Of a stretch of DNA of 7,500 bases, positions 1-5,509 are shown in pieces. Position numbers and translations under genes: made by a program. The notes under the pieces are model-generated. The model was not told the origin of the DNA, searched no databases, and worked only from the letters and a program-made list of their open reading frames with translations. Origin of the DNA: Nostoc cf. edaphicum LEGE 07299 (GTDB lineage Bacteria > Cyanobacteriota > Cyanobacteriia > Cyanobacteriales > Nostocaceae); NCBI RefSeq assembly GCF_015207245.1, contig NZ_JADEXF010000005.1, positions 1-7,500 on the forward strand. Reading direction: 5' to 3'. Every line of letters starts with the position of its first letter. Positions within the stretch are counted from its first letter, which is position 1.

Positions 1-184
1 CAACTAAAGCTTGTTGATCTATGACTTGAGCAGATTCCAGCATGATTTGTAAACAACCATCCTTAAATGCAACTTTGGCAGTAATGCCTTTGGGCTGGAG
101 AGATCGATTCATCAAAGCAGCAATAGCTTTTGAATCACCTTGTTTAGCAAGTTGTAGGAGATTAGGTTGTGTATTATTAGTCAT
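1..184 (-). CDS. Conserved cyanobacterial protein, N-terminal part only
   Basis: The frame opens with ATG at 184 and stays open for 61 codons to the left edge, so only the N-terminus is visible. The translation begins MTNNTQPNLLQLAKQGD and continues with AIAALMNRSLQPKGITAKV and CLQIMLESAQV. I recognise this from memory as a conserved domain at the start of many Nostocales proteins of unknown role, but I cannot give a family name. The visible part has no signal peptide or membrane segment. It looks soluble, with an amphipathic helix (about 8-27) followed by short beta strands. Only a weak GAGA purine run lies before the ATG. The leader carries inverted repeats, described separately. The reading frame and codon use look real. 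Function is unknown because the C-terminal domain, which usually sets the role in such proteins, is outside the window. Confidence 0.75.
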   Translation of the reverse strand, partial: MTNNTQPNLLQLAKQGDSKAIAALMNRSLQPKGITAKVAFKDGCLQIMLESAQVIDQQALV

Positions 185-193
185 GGCTGTCTC

Positions 194-283
194 TAGGGAA
201 AGTAGTAACCTCTTATCGTAGAGTTCCCTAATTAAGCTTATCGCTCACGCTATCCACAGAAATTTACTTTCTCACAGTGGATA
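194..283 (-). promoter_or_regulatory. Inverted repeats in the leader of the left-edge gene
   Basis: Two potential hairpins lie just upstream of the ATG at 184. Nearest the gene, TAGGGAA (194-200) pairs with TTCCCTA (224-230). Read on the minus strand, this pair encloses a second short stem of CTCT and AGAG. Farther up, TATCCACAGAAA (251-262) pairs with TTTCT (268-272) and GTGGATA (277-283), leaving a 4-nt bulge. These could be an operator, an RNA structure in the 5' leader, or chance. No clear -35/-10 pair was found for this gene. Confidence 0.35.
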
Positions 284-363
284 CCTTACCTGACAGATAA
301 CTTTTCAACTGCGTCCTCAGCGAGAGATAAAGGTAAAAAGTAGAAAACTCAACAATATTGAAC

Positions 364-559
364 TTAACCTCGCATCTGCATCAAATTGCCTGAAGCGTAG
401 CGACACAAACCGTGGTTAAACAGACCTGCACCAACCAACAGCACGGTAGTTGACCCAGCCACTGCTAGCACAGCATGAATCAAAGATAGCGATCGCAATG
501 CCTCACGGCAAATAAGTCACAAATCTAGCTGGAATCAACCTGTACAACAGTAGCTTCAC
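364..559 (-). pseudogene. Possible frameshifted small membrane-protein ORF
   Basis: On the minus strand a GTG at 559, preceded by a GAGGGAA purine run, opens 18 codons (starting VKLLLYRLIPARF) that end at TGA (503-505). Skipping one C just before that stop joins it to a second open frame running to TAA at 364-366. The second frame reads REALRSLSL and then a hydrophobic stretch around AVAGSTTVLLVGAGLF, which would make one membrane-spanning helix. The joined product would be about 65 residues. I recognise no family, including the small photosystem and b6f subunits I compared by eye. It could be a decayed gene, or the hydrophobic run could be accidental in non-coding DNA. Confidence 0.18.
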
Positions 560-617
560 CGTTCCCTCAAACAAAGTTGCTCGATAAGTTCTGAAGGTAA
601 GCAGTGCATTTCCATAA

Positions 618-661
618 ATCTAGCTATTGCTAGATGCTGAAATTCTCTCAAAAGCTATAAT
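618..661 (+). promoter_or_regulatory. Probable promoter with upstream palindrome
   Basis: A perfect TATAAT hexamer lies at 656-661, about 30 bp before the GTG start at 691, so transcription would begin near 668. No good -35 hexamer sits 16-18 bp upstream. Instead a perfect 7-bp inverted repeat, ATCTAGC (618-624) and GCTAGAT (629-635) with a 4-nt centre, is centred about 41 bp before the predicted start. That is where an activator compensating for a weak -35 would bind. The promoter is plausible. The operator role is inference. Confidence 0.4.
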
Positions 662-690
662 CTACATCTGTTGCACCGAGAGATTAACTT

Positions 691-2025
691 GTGGATGTCA
701 TCTTAGAACGATCGCACGAATTAAAACAAGCCTTAGTTGATTTTGTCCTTGATGCTGAAGGCGAACTGGCACAAGCACTGGAAACTTATGCCGCAGAACA
801 GTTGCGTCGTGGAAGTGGGGATAGTACGCAGCAGGACTTAACCATCGATAGCTTTTTGACAGCCGGGAAAGTCGGTGATAAGTCTCCATTAGAGTTGTTT
901 ATCGAAAGCCATCCAGATTTAGCAGAAAGCGATCTCAGCTTAATCAATAGTTGGCATCATAGTTTTATTGGCTTATTTGCTATAACGAATATTCTAGCTG
1001 ATGGCTTTGAATTGACGAACTGGTTAACAGATAAACACTACATCGTCAAGCCAAACAATACTCAAACATTACAGGCAATATCTCGGTTAAAAGTCGGAGA
1101 AATCTTGCTAACTCGCATTTCTCCCGTTACCGATAGCTACTGGATGTTTTCTGGCCCTTACACAATAATGGGTAAATTAGGTAAACCAAAACTTGCTGTA
1201 GCAATTGGTAATTTTAAAGAAAACTATAAAAGTAATCTTTACAGCGATGCTCCAGACTTACTAGAAGAAGCTTGGCAGTCAGTAGAAAAATATCATCAGC
1301 AGTTTGTGGACTTTTTTGGCACTGATGAAATCACACTACCTGGATACCAGCTCAATAAAAAAATAGCGGAATTTCAAGAAGTAATTACTGAAGAAACCTT
1401 TGCAGCCGCAGGAATTGATACTTCTAAATCTCTTGCTGAAGTGGCAGAAGCAGCTGGAATTGGCGACGAAGAAATAAAAGCAGCCGCACAAGAATTTGGT
1501 GCTGATTCCAACGTAGTCTCTGAGATGTTTAACAGCAAAAGCAGCAAGAGCAAAATGGTTATGCCAAAGGTTGATTTGCCTGCTGAACTCAAGAAAGCAG
1601 AACAGGTAACGGCTCTCTCTCATCCCCGTTGGGGACAAATGTTTTTACCAACATATAGTAAAATACAAGCAATTTTATCGACAGAGGACTGGCAAAGTGT
1701 TCAAGGAGCGGAAAAACTAGTTCGCTATTACCTCGAAGATAAAAGTATTAATGCTTTTATTTGGCATCGATTAGCACAACAGTATCCAACTCAATTAGAA
1801 AATGTGTTGCAAACATTTTTGCAACGTCCAGAGTTTAGGCTTGAAAGTGACTTGAATGCACTTTTGCAAGAATTCCACAAACCTATTGAGCCAGAGTTGC
1901 CAGACATTGCCAGTGTACCCATACATTTGCATAACTTATTTCAGGAAGCTTTAGGAGAAGTTAACAAATCTAAGCCGAAGGGTAAGGGGCAACAAAAGCC
2001 AGCAAAGGGTTTTCAACGAGGTTAA
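691..2025 (+). CDS. Conserved hypothetical protein, 444 aa
   Basis: I do not recognise a named family. The start is GTG: an in-frame TAA at 685-687 lies just before it and a GAGAGA purine run (678-683) serves as ribosome site. The protein is soluble, with no signal peptide or membrane segment. Residues 1-40 are helical and acidic. Residues 50-215 look like a compact alpha/beta domain with conserved-looking stretches such as SPLELFIESHPDL, SWHHSFIGLF and WMFSGPYTIMGKLGKP. Residues 225-280 are Ala- and Glu-rich helices. Residues 282-289 are a Ser/Lys linker (NSKSSKSK). Residues 330-425 are helical with TPR-like spacing but no clear repeat. The tail (427-444) is basic and Gly-rich (KPKGKGQQKPAKGF), possibly a nucleic-acid or membrane contact. 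The gene stands alone, convergent with the response regulator. It is a confident gene with unknown function. Confidence 0.9.
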   Translation: MDVILERSHELKQALVDFVLDAEGELAQALETYAAEQLRRGSGDSTQQDLTIDSFLTAGKVGDKSPLELFIESHPDLAESDLSLINSWHHSFIGLFAITNILADGFELTNWLTDKHYIVKPNNTQTLQAISRLKVGEILLTRISPVTDSYWMFSGPYTIMGKLGKPKLAVAIGNFKENYKSNLYSDAPDLLEEAWQSVEKYHQQFVDFFGTDEITLPGYQLNKKIAEFQEVITEETFAAAGIDTSKSLAEVAEAAGIGDEEIKAAAQEFGADSNVVSEMFNSKSSKSKMVMPKVDLPAELKKAEQVTALSHPRWGQMFLPTYSKIQAILSTEDWQSVQGAEKLVRYYLEDKSINAFIWHRLAQQYPTQLENVLQTFLQRPEFRLESDLNALLQEFHKPIEPELPDIASVPIHLHNLFQEALGEVNKSKPKGKGQQKPAKGFQRG

Positions 2026-2101
2026 CAAATATATGCAACATTTTACCCTATTCACTTAGGCTTCTATAGTTTCCTTTCTTAAAATCGTTTTTAGGAGTTT
2101 A

Positions 2102-2169
2102 TAGCTAGCTGTGCGTTCCCACAGAATATCGTGTGAAATCACGATCAAAAACGAGATCGAGGCTAGCTA
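2102..2169. other. Branched inverted-repeat structure at a convergent gene junction
   Basis: An outer 8-bp stem, TAGCTAGC (2102-2109) with GCTAGCTA (2162-2169), encloses two perfect hairpins: CTGTG/CACAG (2109-2113 and 2120-2124) and ATCGTG/CACGAT (2128-2133 and 2140-2145). The first hairpin shares base 2109 with the outer stem. The element fills most of the gap between the ends of two convergent genes, so a two-way transcription terminator or 3'-end RNA structure is the simplest role. No U-tract follows the outer stem in the usual way. Each outer arm contains the palindrome GCTAGC, which makes such pairing easier by chance. Confidence 0.4.
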
Positions 2170-2176
2170 GTTATAT

Positions 2177-2614
2177 TTACAGATCAGTAGATAACAGGTG
2201 AACAATCTCATCTACAATTTCTTCTGGACTCTCAAGCTTGACTAGAAATCGATTAAAACCAGCATTCAAAGCCTTATAGCTTGAGACTTCCCGTGTATAA
2301 GAAGTGATAGCGATCGCAGGCAACTGCCTTAAAAATTGGCGAGAATGCACTCGAATTTGCTCAATTAACCAATTTCCATCATGTTCTGGCAACTTCATGT
2401 TGCACACCAGAATATCGGGATGAAGCGATTCAACTAAGGCAAGAGCTTCTTCTGCATCGGTTAAAGCCATTACCTCTGCACCAGCTGCTTCCAAAATGAA
2501 GATGAGCAAATCTGCAATATCTGGCTCATCCTCTACCAGTAAAATCAAGATTCCAACAAGCGGCTGGAGCAAATTTAATTCAGTTTCTTGATTCATTTTT
2601 TGATCGGTTGCCAT
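2177..2614 (-). CDS. Single-domain response regulator with Asn at the phosphoacceptor site
   Basis: The 145-residue product is one receiver (REC) domain with a 20-residue N-terminal extension and no output domain. The acidic cluster E28-D29-E30 follows the first strand (ILILLVEDEP). The conserved Thr is T104 (AIAITSY) and the conserved Lys is K126. The phosphoacceptor position after strand 3 reads ILVCNMKLPEHDG, so the usual Asp is N72. The Lys is followed by Leu instead of the usual cis-Pro. It therefore resembles a pseudo-receiver that cannot accept phosphate in the normal way and may signal by protein binding. The ATG at 2614 is supported by an AAGGGA ribosome site about 5 nt upstream; an inner ATG at residue 7 is less likely. 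No histidine kinase lies nearby. Two hairpins separate it from the upstream DUF3370 gene, so it probably has its own promoter. Confidence 0.88.
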   Translation of the reverse strand: MATDQKMNQETELNLLQPLVGILILLVEDEPDIADLLIFILEAAGAEVMALTDAEEALALVESLHPDILVCNMKLPEHDGNWLIEQIRVHSRQFLRQLPAIAITSYTREVSSYKALNAGFNRFLVKLESPEEIVDEIVHLLSTDL

Positions 2615-2678
2615 GCCGTCCCTTTATTGCCTGCTATAGTCTGCTATTTCTATTGCAATGTATGGAGCGGAATAAGTA

Positions 2679-2708
2679 TTCACCCTAAATATAGAAACTT
2701 GGGGTGAA
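2679..2708 (-). terminator. Hairpin between the DUF3370 gene and the response regulator
   Basis: TTCACCCTAA (2679-2688) pairs with TTGGGGTGAA (2699-2708) over 10 bp with one T-G wobble and a 10-nt loop. It lies between two minus-strand genes, 74 nt after the DUF3370 stop. No clear T-run follows on the minus strand, so it may be a factor-dependent terminator, an mRNA 3'-end stabiliser, or an operator for the response regulator gene 65 nt downstream. Confidence 0.4.
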
Positions 2709-2738
2709 AAGCTCTAGAACAGGCTTTAATTATTTTTT

Positions 2739-2772
2739 GGTAACAGGTAGAAAAAAGCTCTTACCTATTACC
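2739..2772 (-). terminator. Hairpin just after the DUF3370 stop codon
   Basis: GGTAACAGGT (2739-2748) pairs with ACCTATTACC (2763-2772) with a single C-A mismatch. An extra A-T pair closes the 12-nt loop. The stem begins 9 nt beyond the DUF3370 stop codon. On the minus strand it is followed by an A-rich, not T-rich, run, so it is not a classical intrinsic terminator but is well placed as the mRNA 3' end. The arm resembles the short GGTAAT-type dispersed repeats common between Nostoc genes. Confidence 0.4.
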
Positions 2773-2781
2773 CATGACTCA

Positions 2782-4173
2782 TTACCGAGGTTCAGTCTGA
2801 GTTGAAACTGTTAATACTTGCGGTGGTGTAGCATCCGGCGGATAGAGAAAGTCTACTTCTACCAAAGAGCGATCGCCTGGTTTCATCTTTAATAAAACTA
2901 ACGGTTCTCCTGGTTGACCTCTCTTTTGCACTAAATGCACAAACTGAGTTTGTGGCTGATTTTGGTCATTTTTGTAACGTACTCGCACTGTTCCTCGGAA
3001 GAATACTTGAGGGGCGGGTGTACTCAGAAAGCGTAACCCTGGTTTGACTAATTGATCCTCCTTGAGTGGTGTTTGTATCGACACACTAACAGTTTGAGAA
3101 CTTTGAGTATTGTTGTATAGCGGCAACTTCAGATTATATTGAATTCCATAGTTGCCATGAGCGCGATATGCAGTGTCAGGATAGCGCACTAGCATGGGTG
3201 CGCTTTGAATTTGACCAGTTCCTAATGTACCGCCATGCAGGGTACTCAGAGCGTAGGAAAACACTTGACCAGGCTGGGGAATAGTTAGATATCTAGCTTT
3301 AGGCTTATCTACTAGTAAGGCTCTCCATCGCGAACCACCAACCACTCCCGCAACACGCCCATAAATTCTTGGCTTGCCAGTTTCCTCTAAGGGAGTAGGA
3401 GTTTTATCTCGTGGCCCAGCTAAATCGCCACTATTTAGTAAATTCTGCCACTCTTCTAAGGTAGGCGATCGCTCACTGCCATCAGGATTCTCCCGTGCAA
3501 ACATCGCTAGGCTAGCTGCATAGACAGTACTATCACTTTGCAGTCGCATGAATGTAGACCGACCATTTAGGGGTGGTGTCAATCCCTGCACAGGAATTGG
3601 CAAATTGAGTAACATCCGACTTTGCTTTGGTGGAATCTCAATTTGGGCAGGGAAAATCTCTTGTCGCACTCCCCGAAGCACATCAGACATGACGCGATCG
3701 CCTGGCCCGGCAAAAACTTTACCTAAAAGGTTTTGGCTAAAAGATGGTAACTGAATAAATGGTGCATCTGGTTGACTTAAATAACTCGCCGCTTGCCAAA
3801 TATTTACCTTTACTGTTTCCGAACTAGGATTATGCAAAATTATCCCTAAATAAAGAGAACGTAAATTCTCTGCTGGTTCAGCCTTCGCAACGTGATGGGC
3901 AAAAATATCAAATCGTCCCCGAAAAGGAAAATTCAGATGCGCTGTTGGCACTTTTTTCCCATCTGGTGGAAAGGTAGAAAGTAAAATCCCTTCTTTCAAA
4001 ACCAATTCTGGACTATTGCTATTGAAAGTGGGCACTTTATCCAATTGACCCGGTAAAGGACGCACTTCTTGTGGTTGGACGACTTCTTCAGGTGGTAGCG
4101 TGGCAGGAGTTGATTGGGCAATTGGGAAAATTAGTAACAATGGCAACATATACTTAGATATTTCTTTCACCAT
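2782..4173 (-). CDS. Exported DUF3370 family protein
   Basis: The 463-residue product matches, from memory, the cyanobacterial DUF3370 family (function unknown). Family-like stretches include EEVVQPQEVRPLPGQLD (30-45), EGILLSTFPPDGKKVPTAHLN (61-81, in part), GRFDIFAHHVAKA (86-98) and KVFAGPGDRVMSDVLRG (152-168). A Sec-type signal peptide is visible: Lys at 3 and 7, a hydrophobic core MLPLLLIFPIA (9-19) and a likely cut near residues 20-24. The protein is then expected in the periplasm or outside the cell. The mature part is rich in beta strands and proline and lacks further membrane segments. The ATG at 4173 has no good ribosome site and lies 7 nt after the stop of the peptidase gene, so translation may be coupled. 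An inner ATG at residue 9 would remove the basic residues of the signal, so I prefer the first. Confidence 0.88.
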   Translation of the reverse strand: MVKEISKYMLPLLLIFPIAQSTPATLPPEEVVQPQEVRPLPGQLDKVPTFNSNSPELVLKEGILLSTFPPDGKKVPTAHLNFPFRGRFDIFAHHVAKAEPAENLRSLYLGIILHNPSSETVKVNIWQAASYLSQPDAPFIQLPSFSQNLLGKVFAGPGDRVMSDVLRGVRQEIFPAQIEIPPKQSRMLLNLPIPVQGLTPPLNGRSTFMRLQSDSTVYAASLAMFARENPDGSERSPTLEEWQNLLNSGDLAGPRDKTPTPLEETGKPRIYGRVAGVVGGSRWRALLVDKPKARYLTIPQPGQVFSYALSTLHGGTLGTGQIQSAPMLVRYPDTAYRAHGNYGIQYNLKLPLYNNTQSSQTVSVSIQTPLKEDQLVKPGLRFLSTPAPQVFFRGTVRVRYKNDQNQPQTQFVHLVQKRGQPGEPLVLLKMKPGDRSLVEVDFLYPPDATPPQVLTVSTQTEPR

Positions 4174-4180
4174 ACAGACA

Positions 4181-4702
4181 TTAACAACTTGATGAAAGTG
4201 CCAGTTTGTTAATAATTAATACGAAATCGGCAAGAATCCCCATCAAATTTTCTTGATTAAGAACCGGAACGTGGACAAAAATACAACGTGCCGTGAGTTT
4301 ATTTTGGCTTAAGTAGTCCAACACTGAATAGTAAAGACCTTCACAGACAAATTTTCCACAGTCGTGGCTAATCTGAATTTTTGCTGCTCCCGCCACCAAT
4401 TTTTCTAAATCAACTTCTGTCTGTAAAATACTTTCTCCACAGCTAGCACCTGCTTCCACACTTAATTGTGTACGGCTTGCAGCCATGCCACAACAGATGA
4501 TGTAATCAGGTTGAATTGCCTTGATTTTTTCCATTACCTGAGTACTAGCAAGTTGCACATCTACGGGTAACTGGCGTAAAAAAGTTAAGTCATGTGGTAT
4601 CAACTCAAGTTTGCTCACTTCAAGTAATAAATCATCAGAAGAATTTGACTGTTGATCTTTTAGCCAAGTGTCAAAAGAAGTTAATAGAATTCTTTTCTTC
4701 AT
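4181..4702 (-). CDS. Peptidase C15 (pyroglutamyl-peptidase I-like) protein
   Basis: Peptidase C15 enzymes remove an N-terminal pyroglutamate from peptides in the cytoplasm. The family triad Glu-Cys-His can be placed here: E83 in RTQLSVEAGA, C120 in CGKFVCEGLYYSVLDYL and H144 in CIFVHVPVLN. The start RILLTSFDTW matches the family's ILLTGFDPF loop, but with Ser for Gly, Thr for Pro and Trp for the second Phe, and the following GG and NPS signature is missing. This loop binds the pyroglutamyl ring, so specificity may differ from the classic enzyme. At 173 residues it is shorter than the usual 200-220. No ribosome site lies close to the ATG; a GGAGGG sits about 26 nt upstream, too far to serve. 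It is the first gene of a probable two-gene operon with DUF3370 and is divergent from hisH. Confidence 0.82.
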   Translation of the reverse strand: MKKRILLTSFDTWLKDQQSNSSDDLLLEVSKLELIPHDLTFLRQLPVDVQLASTQVMEKIKAIQPDYIICCGMAASRTQLSVEAGASCGESILQTEVDLEKLVAGAAKIQISHDCGKFVCEGLYYSVLDYLSQNKLTARCIFVHVPVLNQENLMGILADFVLIINKLALSSSC

Positions 4703-4760
4703 AACAAATATTATTTAGAATAGAAAAACCCTCCATAATAAATTTACAAGGAGCAGGTAA
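4703..4760. promoter_or_regulatory. Short divergent intergenic region, peptidase C15 / hisH
   Basis: Only 58 bp separate the two divergent start codons, so both promoters must overlap here or extend into the genes. The strip is AT-rich, with -10-like hexamers such as TAGAAT (4716-4721, plus strand), but no well-spaced -35 partner. The hisH ribosome site AAGGAG (4748-4753) is clear and lies 7 nt before its ATG. The peptidase gene has no comparable site. Confidence 0.45.
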
Positions 4761-5396
4761 ATGCCAGTAATTGCGGTCGTAGATTATGAGATGGGAAATT
4801 TGCACTCAGTTTGTAAAGGCTTGGAAAAAGCTGGGGCAACTCCTAATGTTACTTATTCTCCAAAGGAATTAGAGCAGGCAGATGCTATAGTCCTACCGGG
4901 AGTGGGAGCATTCGATCCAGCAGTGCAACACCTGCGATCGCGCGGTTTAGAACAACCTATTAAAGAAGCGATCGCATCTGGTAAACCTTTTTTGGGAATT
5001 TGTTTAGGATTGCAAATTCTCTTTGAATCAAGTGCCGAAGGTACTCAACCAGGGCTAGGAATTATCAAAGGAAAAGTGCGGCGGTTTCGTCCCGAACCTG
5101 ACATCACTATTCCTCACATGGGTTGGAATCAGCTGGAAATGACTCAACCAAAAAATATTTTGTGGGAGCATTTACCGTCCGATCCTTGGGTATATTTTGT
5201 CCATTCCTACTATGTTGACCCAATAGACCCGCTAATCCGTGCAGCAACTATCACTCACGGTACTCAAACCGTCACAGCTGCGATCGCCCATGAAAACCTG
5301 ATGGCAGTACAATTTCACCCCGAAAAATCCTCTAATATCGGATTGCAAATCTTGTCTAATTTCGTTGCTCAAGTCCGCGAAAAAATTCCTGCCTAA
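4761..5396 (+). CDS. hisH: Imidazole glycerol phosphate synthase, glutaminase subunit HisH
   Basis: HisH is the class I glutamine amidotransferase subunit that releases ammonia from glutamine and passes it to HisF, which makes imidazole glycerol phosphate and AICAR in histidine biosynthesis (cytoplasm). The 211-residue length is normal. Visible motifs are the N-terminal strand VVDYEMGNLHS (7-17), the oxyanion motif PGVGAF (46-51), the nucleophile elbow GICLGLQ with C81, the HisH-typical PHMGWNQL (118-125) and VYFVHSYY (144-151), and FHPEKSS with H186 and E188 completing the triad. The start is set by AAGGAG 7 nt upstream. hisF is not in the window, so the subunit genes are unlinked here, as is common in cyanobacteria. 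Three HIP1 octamers lie within the gene. rsmD follows on the same strand after a 109-bp repeat-filled gap. Confidence 0.97.
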   Translation: MPVIAVVDYEMGNLHSVCKGLEKAGATPNVTYSPKELEQADAIVLPGVGAFDPAVQHLRSRGLEQPIKEAIASGKPFLGICLGLQILFESSAEGTQPGLGIIKGKVRRFRPEPDITIPHMGWNQLEMTQPKNILWEHLPSDPWVYFVHSYYVDPIDPLIRAATITHGTQTVTAAIAHENLMAVQFHPEKSSNIGLQILSNFVAQVREKIPA

Positions 5397-5402
5397 TATT
5401 CT

Positions 5403-5430
5403 TTTTGTCATTTGTTCTTTGTCTTTTGTC
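5403..5430. repeat. Heptanucleotide tandem repeat (NTTTGTC)
   Basis: Four consecutive 7-bp units, TTTTGTC, ATTTGTT, CTTTGTC and TTTTGTC, start 6 bp after the hisH stop codon. This is the short tandemly repeated repetitive (STRR) type typical of heterocystous cyanobacteria. On the plus strand it is T-rich, so it may also help end hisH transcription, but no stem precedes it. Confidence 0.75.
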
Positions 5431-5442
5431 TAAAACTAATAC

Positions 5443-5473
5443 TTCGGCTTTCCGGTAGTTGAGCGCAGTCGAA
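5443..5473. repeat. Palindromic dispersed repeat between hisH and rsmD
   Basis: TTCGGCT (5443-5449) pairs with AGTCGAA (5467-5473) with one G-T wobble around a 17-nt loop. The right arm, reading GTTGAGCGCAGTCGAAACT, matches from memory a widely dispersed REP-like repeat in cyanobacterial and other genomes. It could act as an mRNA 3'-end structure for hisH. Confidence 0.5.
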
Positions 5474-5485
5474 ACTCAGTACAAG

Positions 5486-5509
5486 TGACCAATGACTAAT
5501 AACCAATGA
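5486..5509. repeat. Heptanucleotide repeat (TGACCAA) running into the rsmD start codon
   Basis: Three 7-bp units, TGACCAA (5486-5492), TGACTAA (5493-5499) and TAACCAA (5500-5506), are followed by TGA at 5507-5509. The last A of the third unit and the next TG form the rsmD ATG. The TAA inside the third unit is also the in-frame stop that fixes the rsmD start. Confidence 0.7.

Larger units (their letters stand above)
185..690. other. Gene-poor spacer between divergent genes
   Basis: This 506-bp stretch separates the minus-strand gene ending at 184 from the plus-strand gene starting at 691. I find no intact gene in either strand. It contains leader inverted repeats (194-283), a HIP1 octamer at 489-496, a possible broken ORF on the minus strand (364-559), a 7-bp palindrome (618-635) and a TATAAT box (656-661). 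Each is described in its own entry. Confidence 0.6.

Noticed and set aside
250..283. DnaA-box-like CTATCCACA and its inverted partner, suggesting an origin
   Set aside because: Only two sites, each with one or two mismatches to TTATCCACA, no cluster and no dnaA or dnaN nearby. They are better explained as arms of a hairpin.
1336..1638. Minus-strand ORFs inside the 444-aa gene
   Set aside because: They are shadows of a long, well-formed coding frame, with low-complexity runs (poly-Leu, poly-Ser) typical of antisense translation.
3548..3754. 68-codon plus-strand ORF inside the DUF3370 gene
   Set aside because: It is antisense to conserved DUF3370 motifs and has no ribosome site or family features.
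4734..4736. Upstream ATG as the start of the peptidase C15 gene, next to GGAGGG
   Set aside because: It is 34 bp upstream and out of frame with the peptidase, so the GGAGGG cannot set that start.
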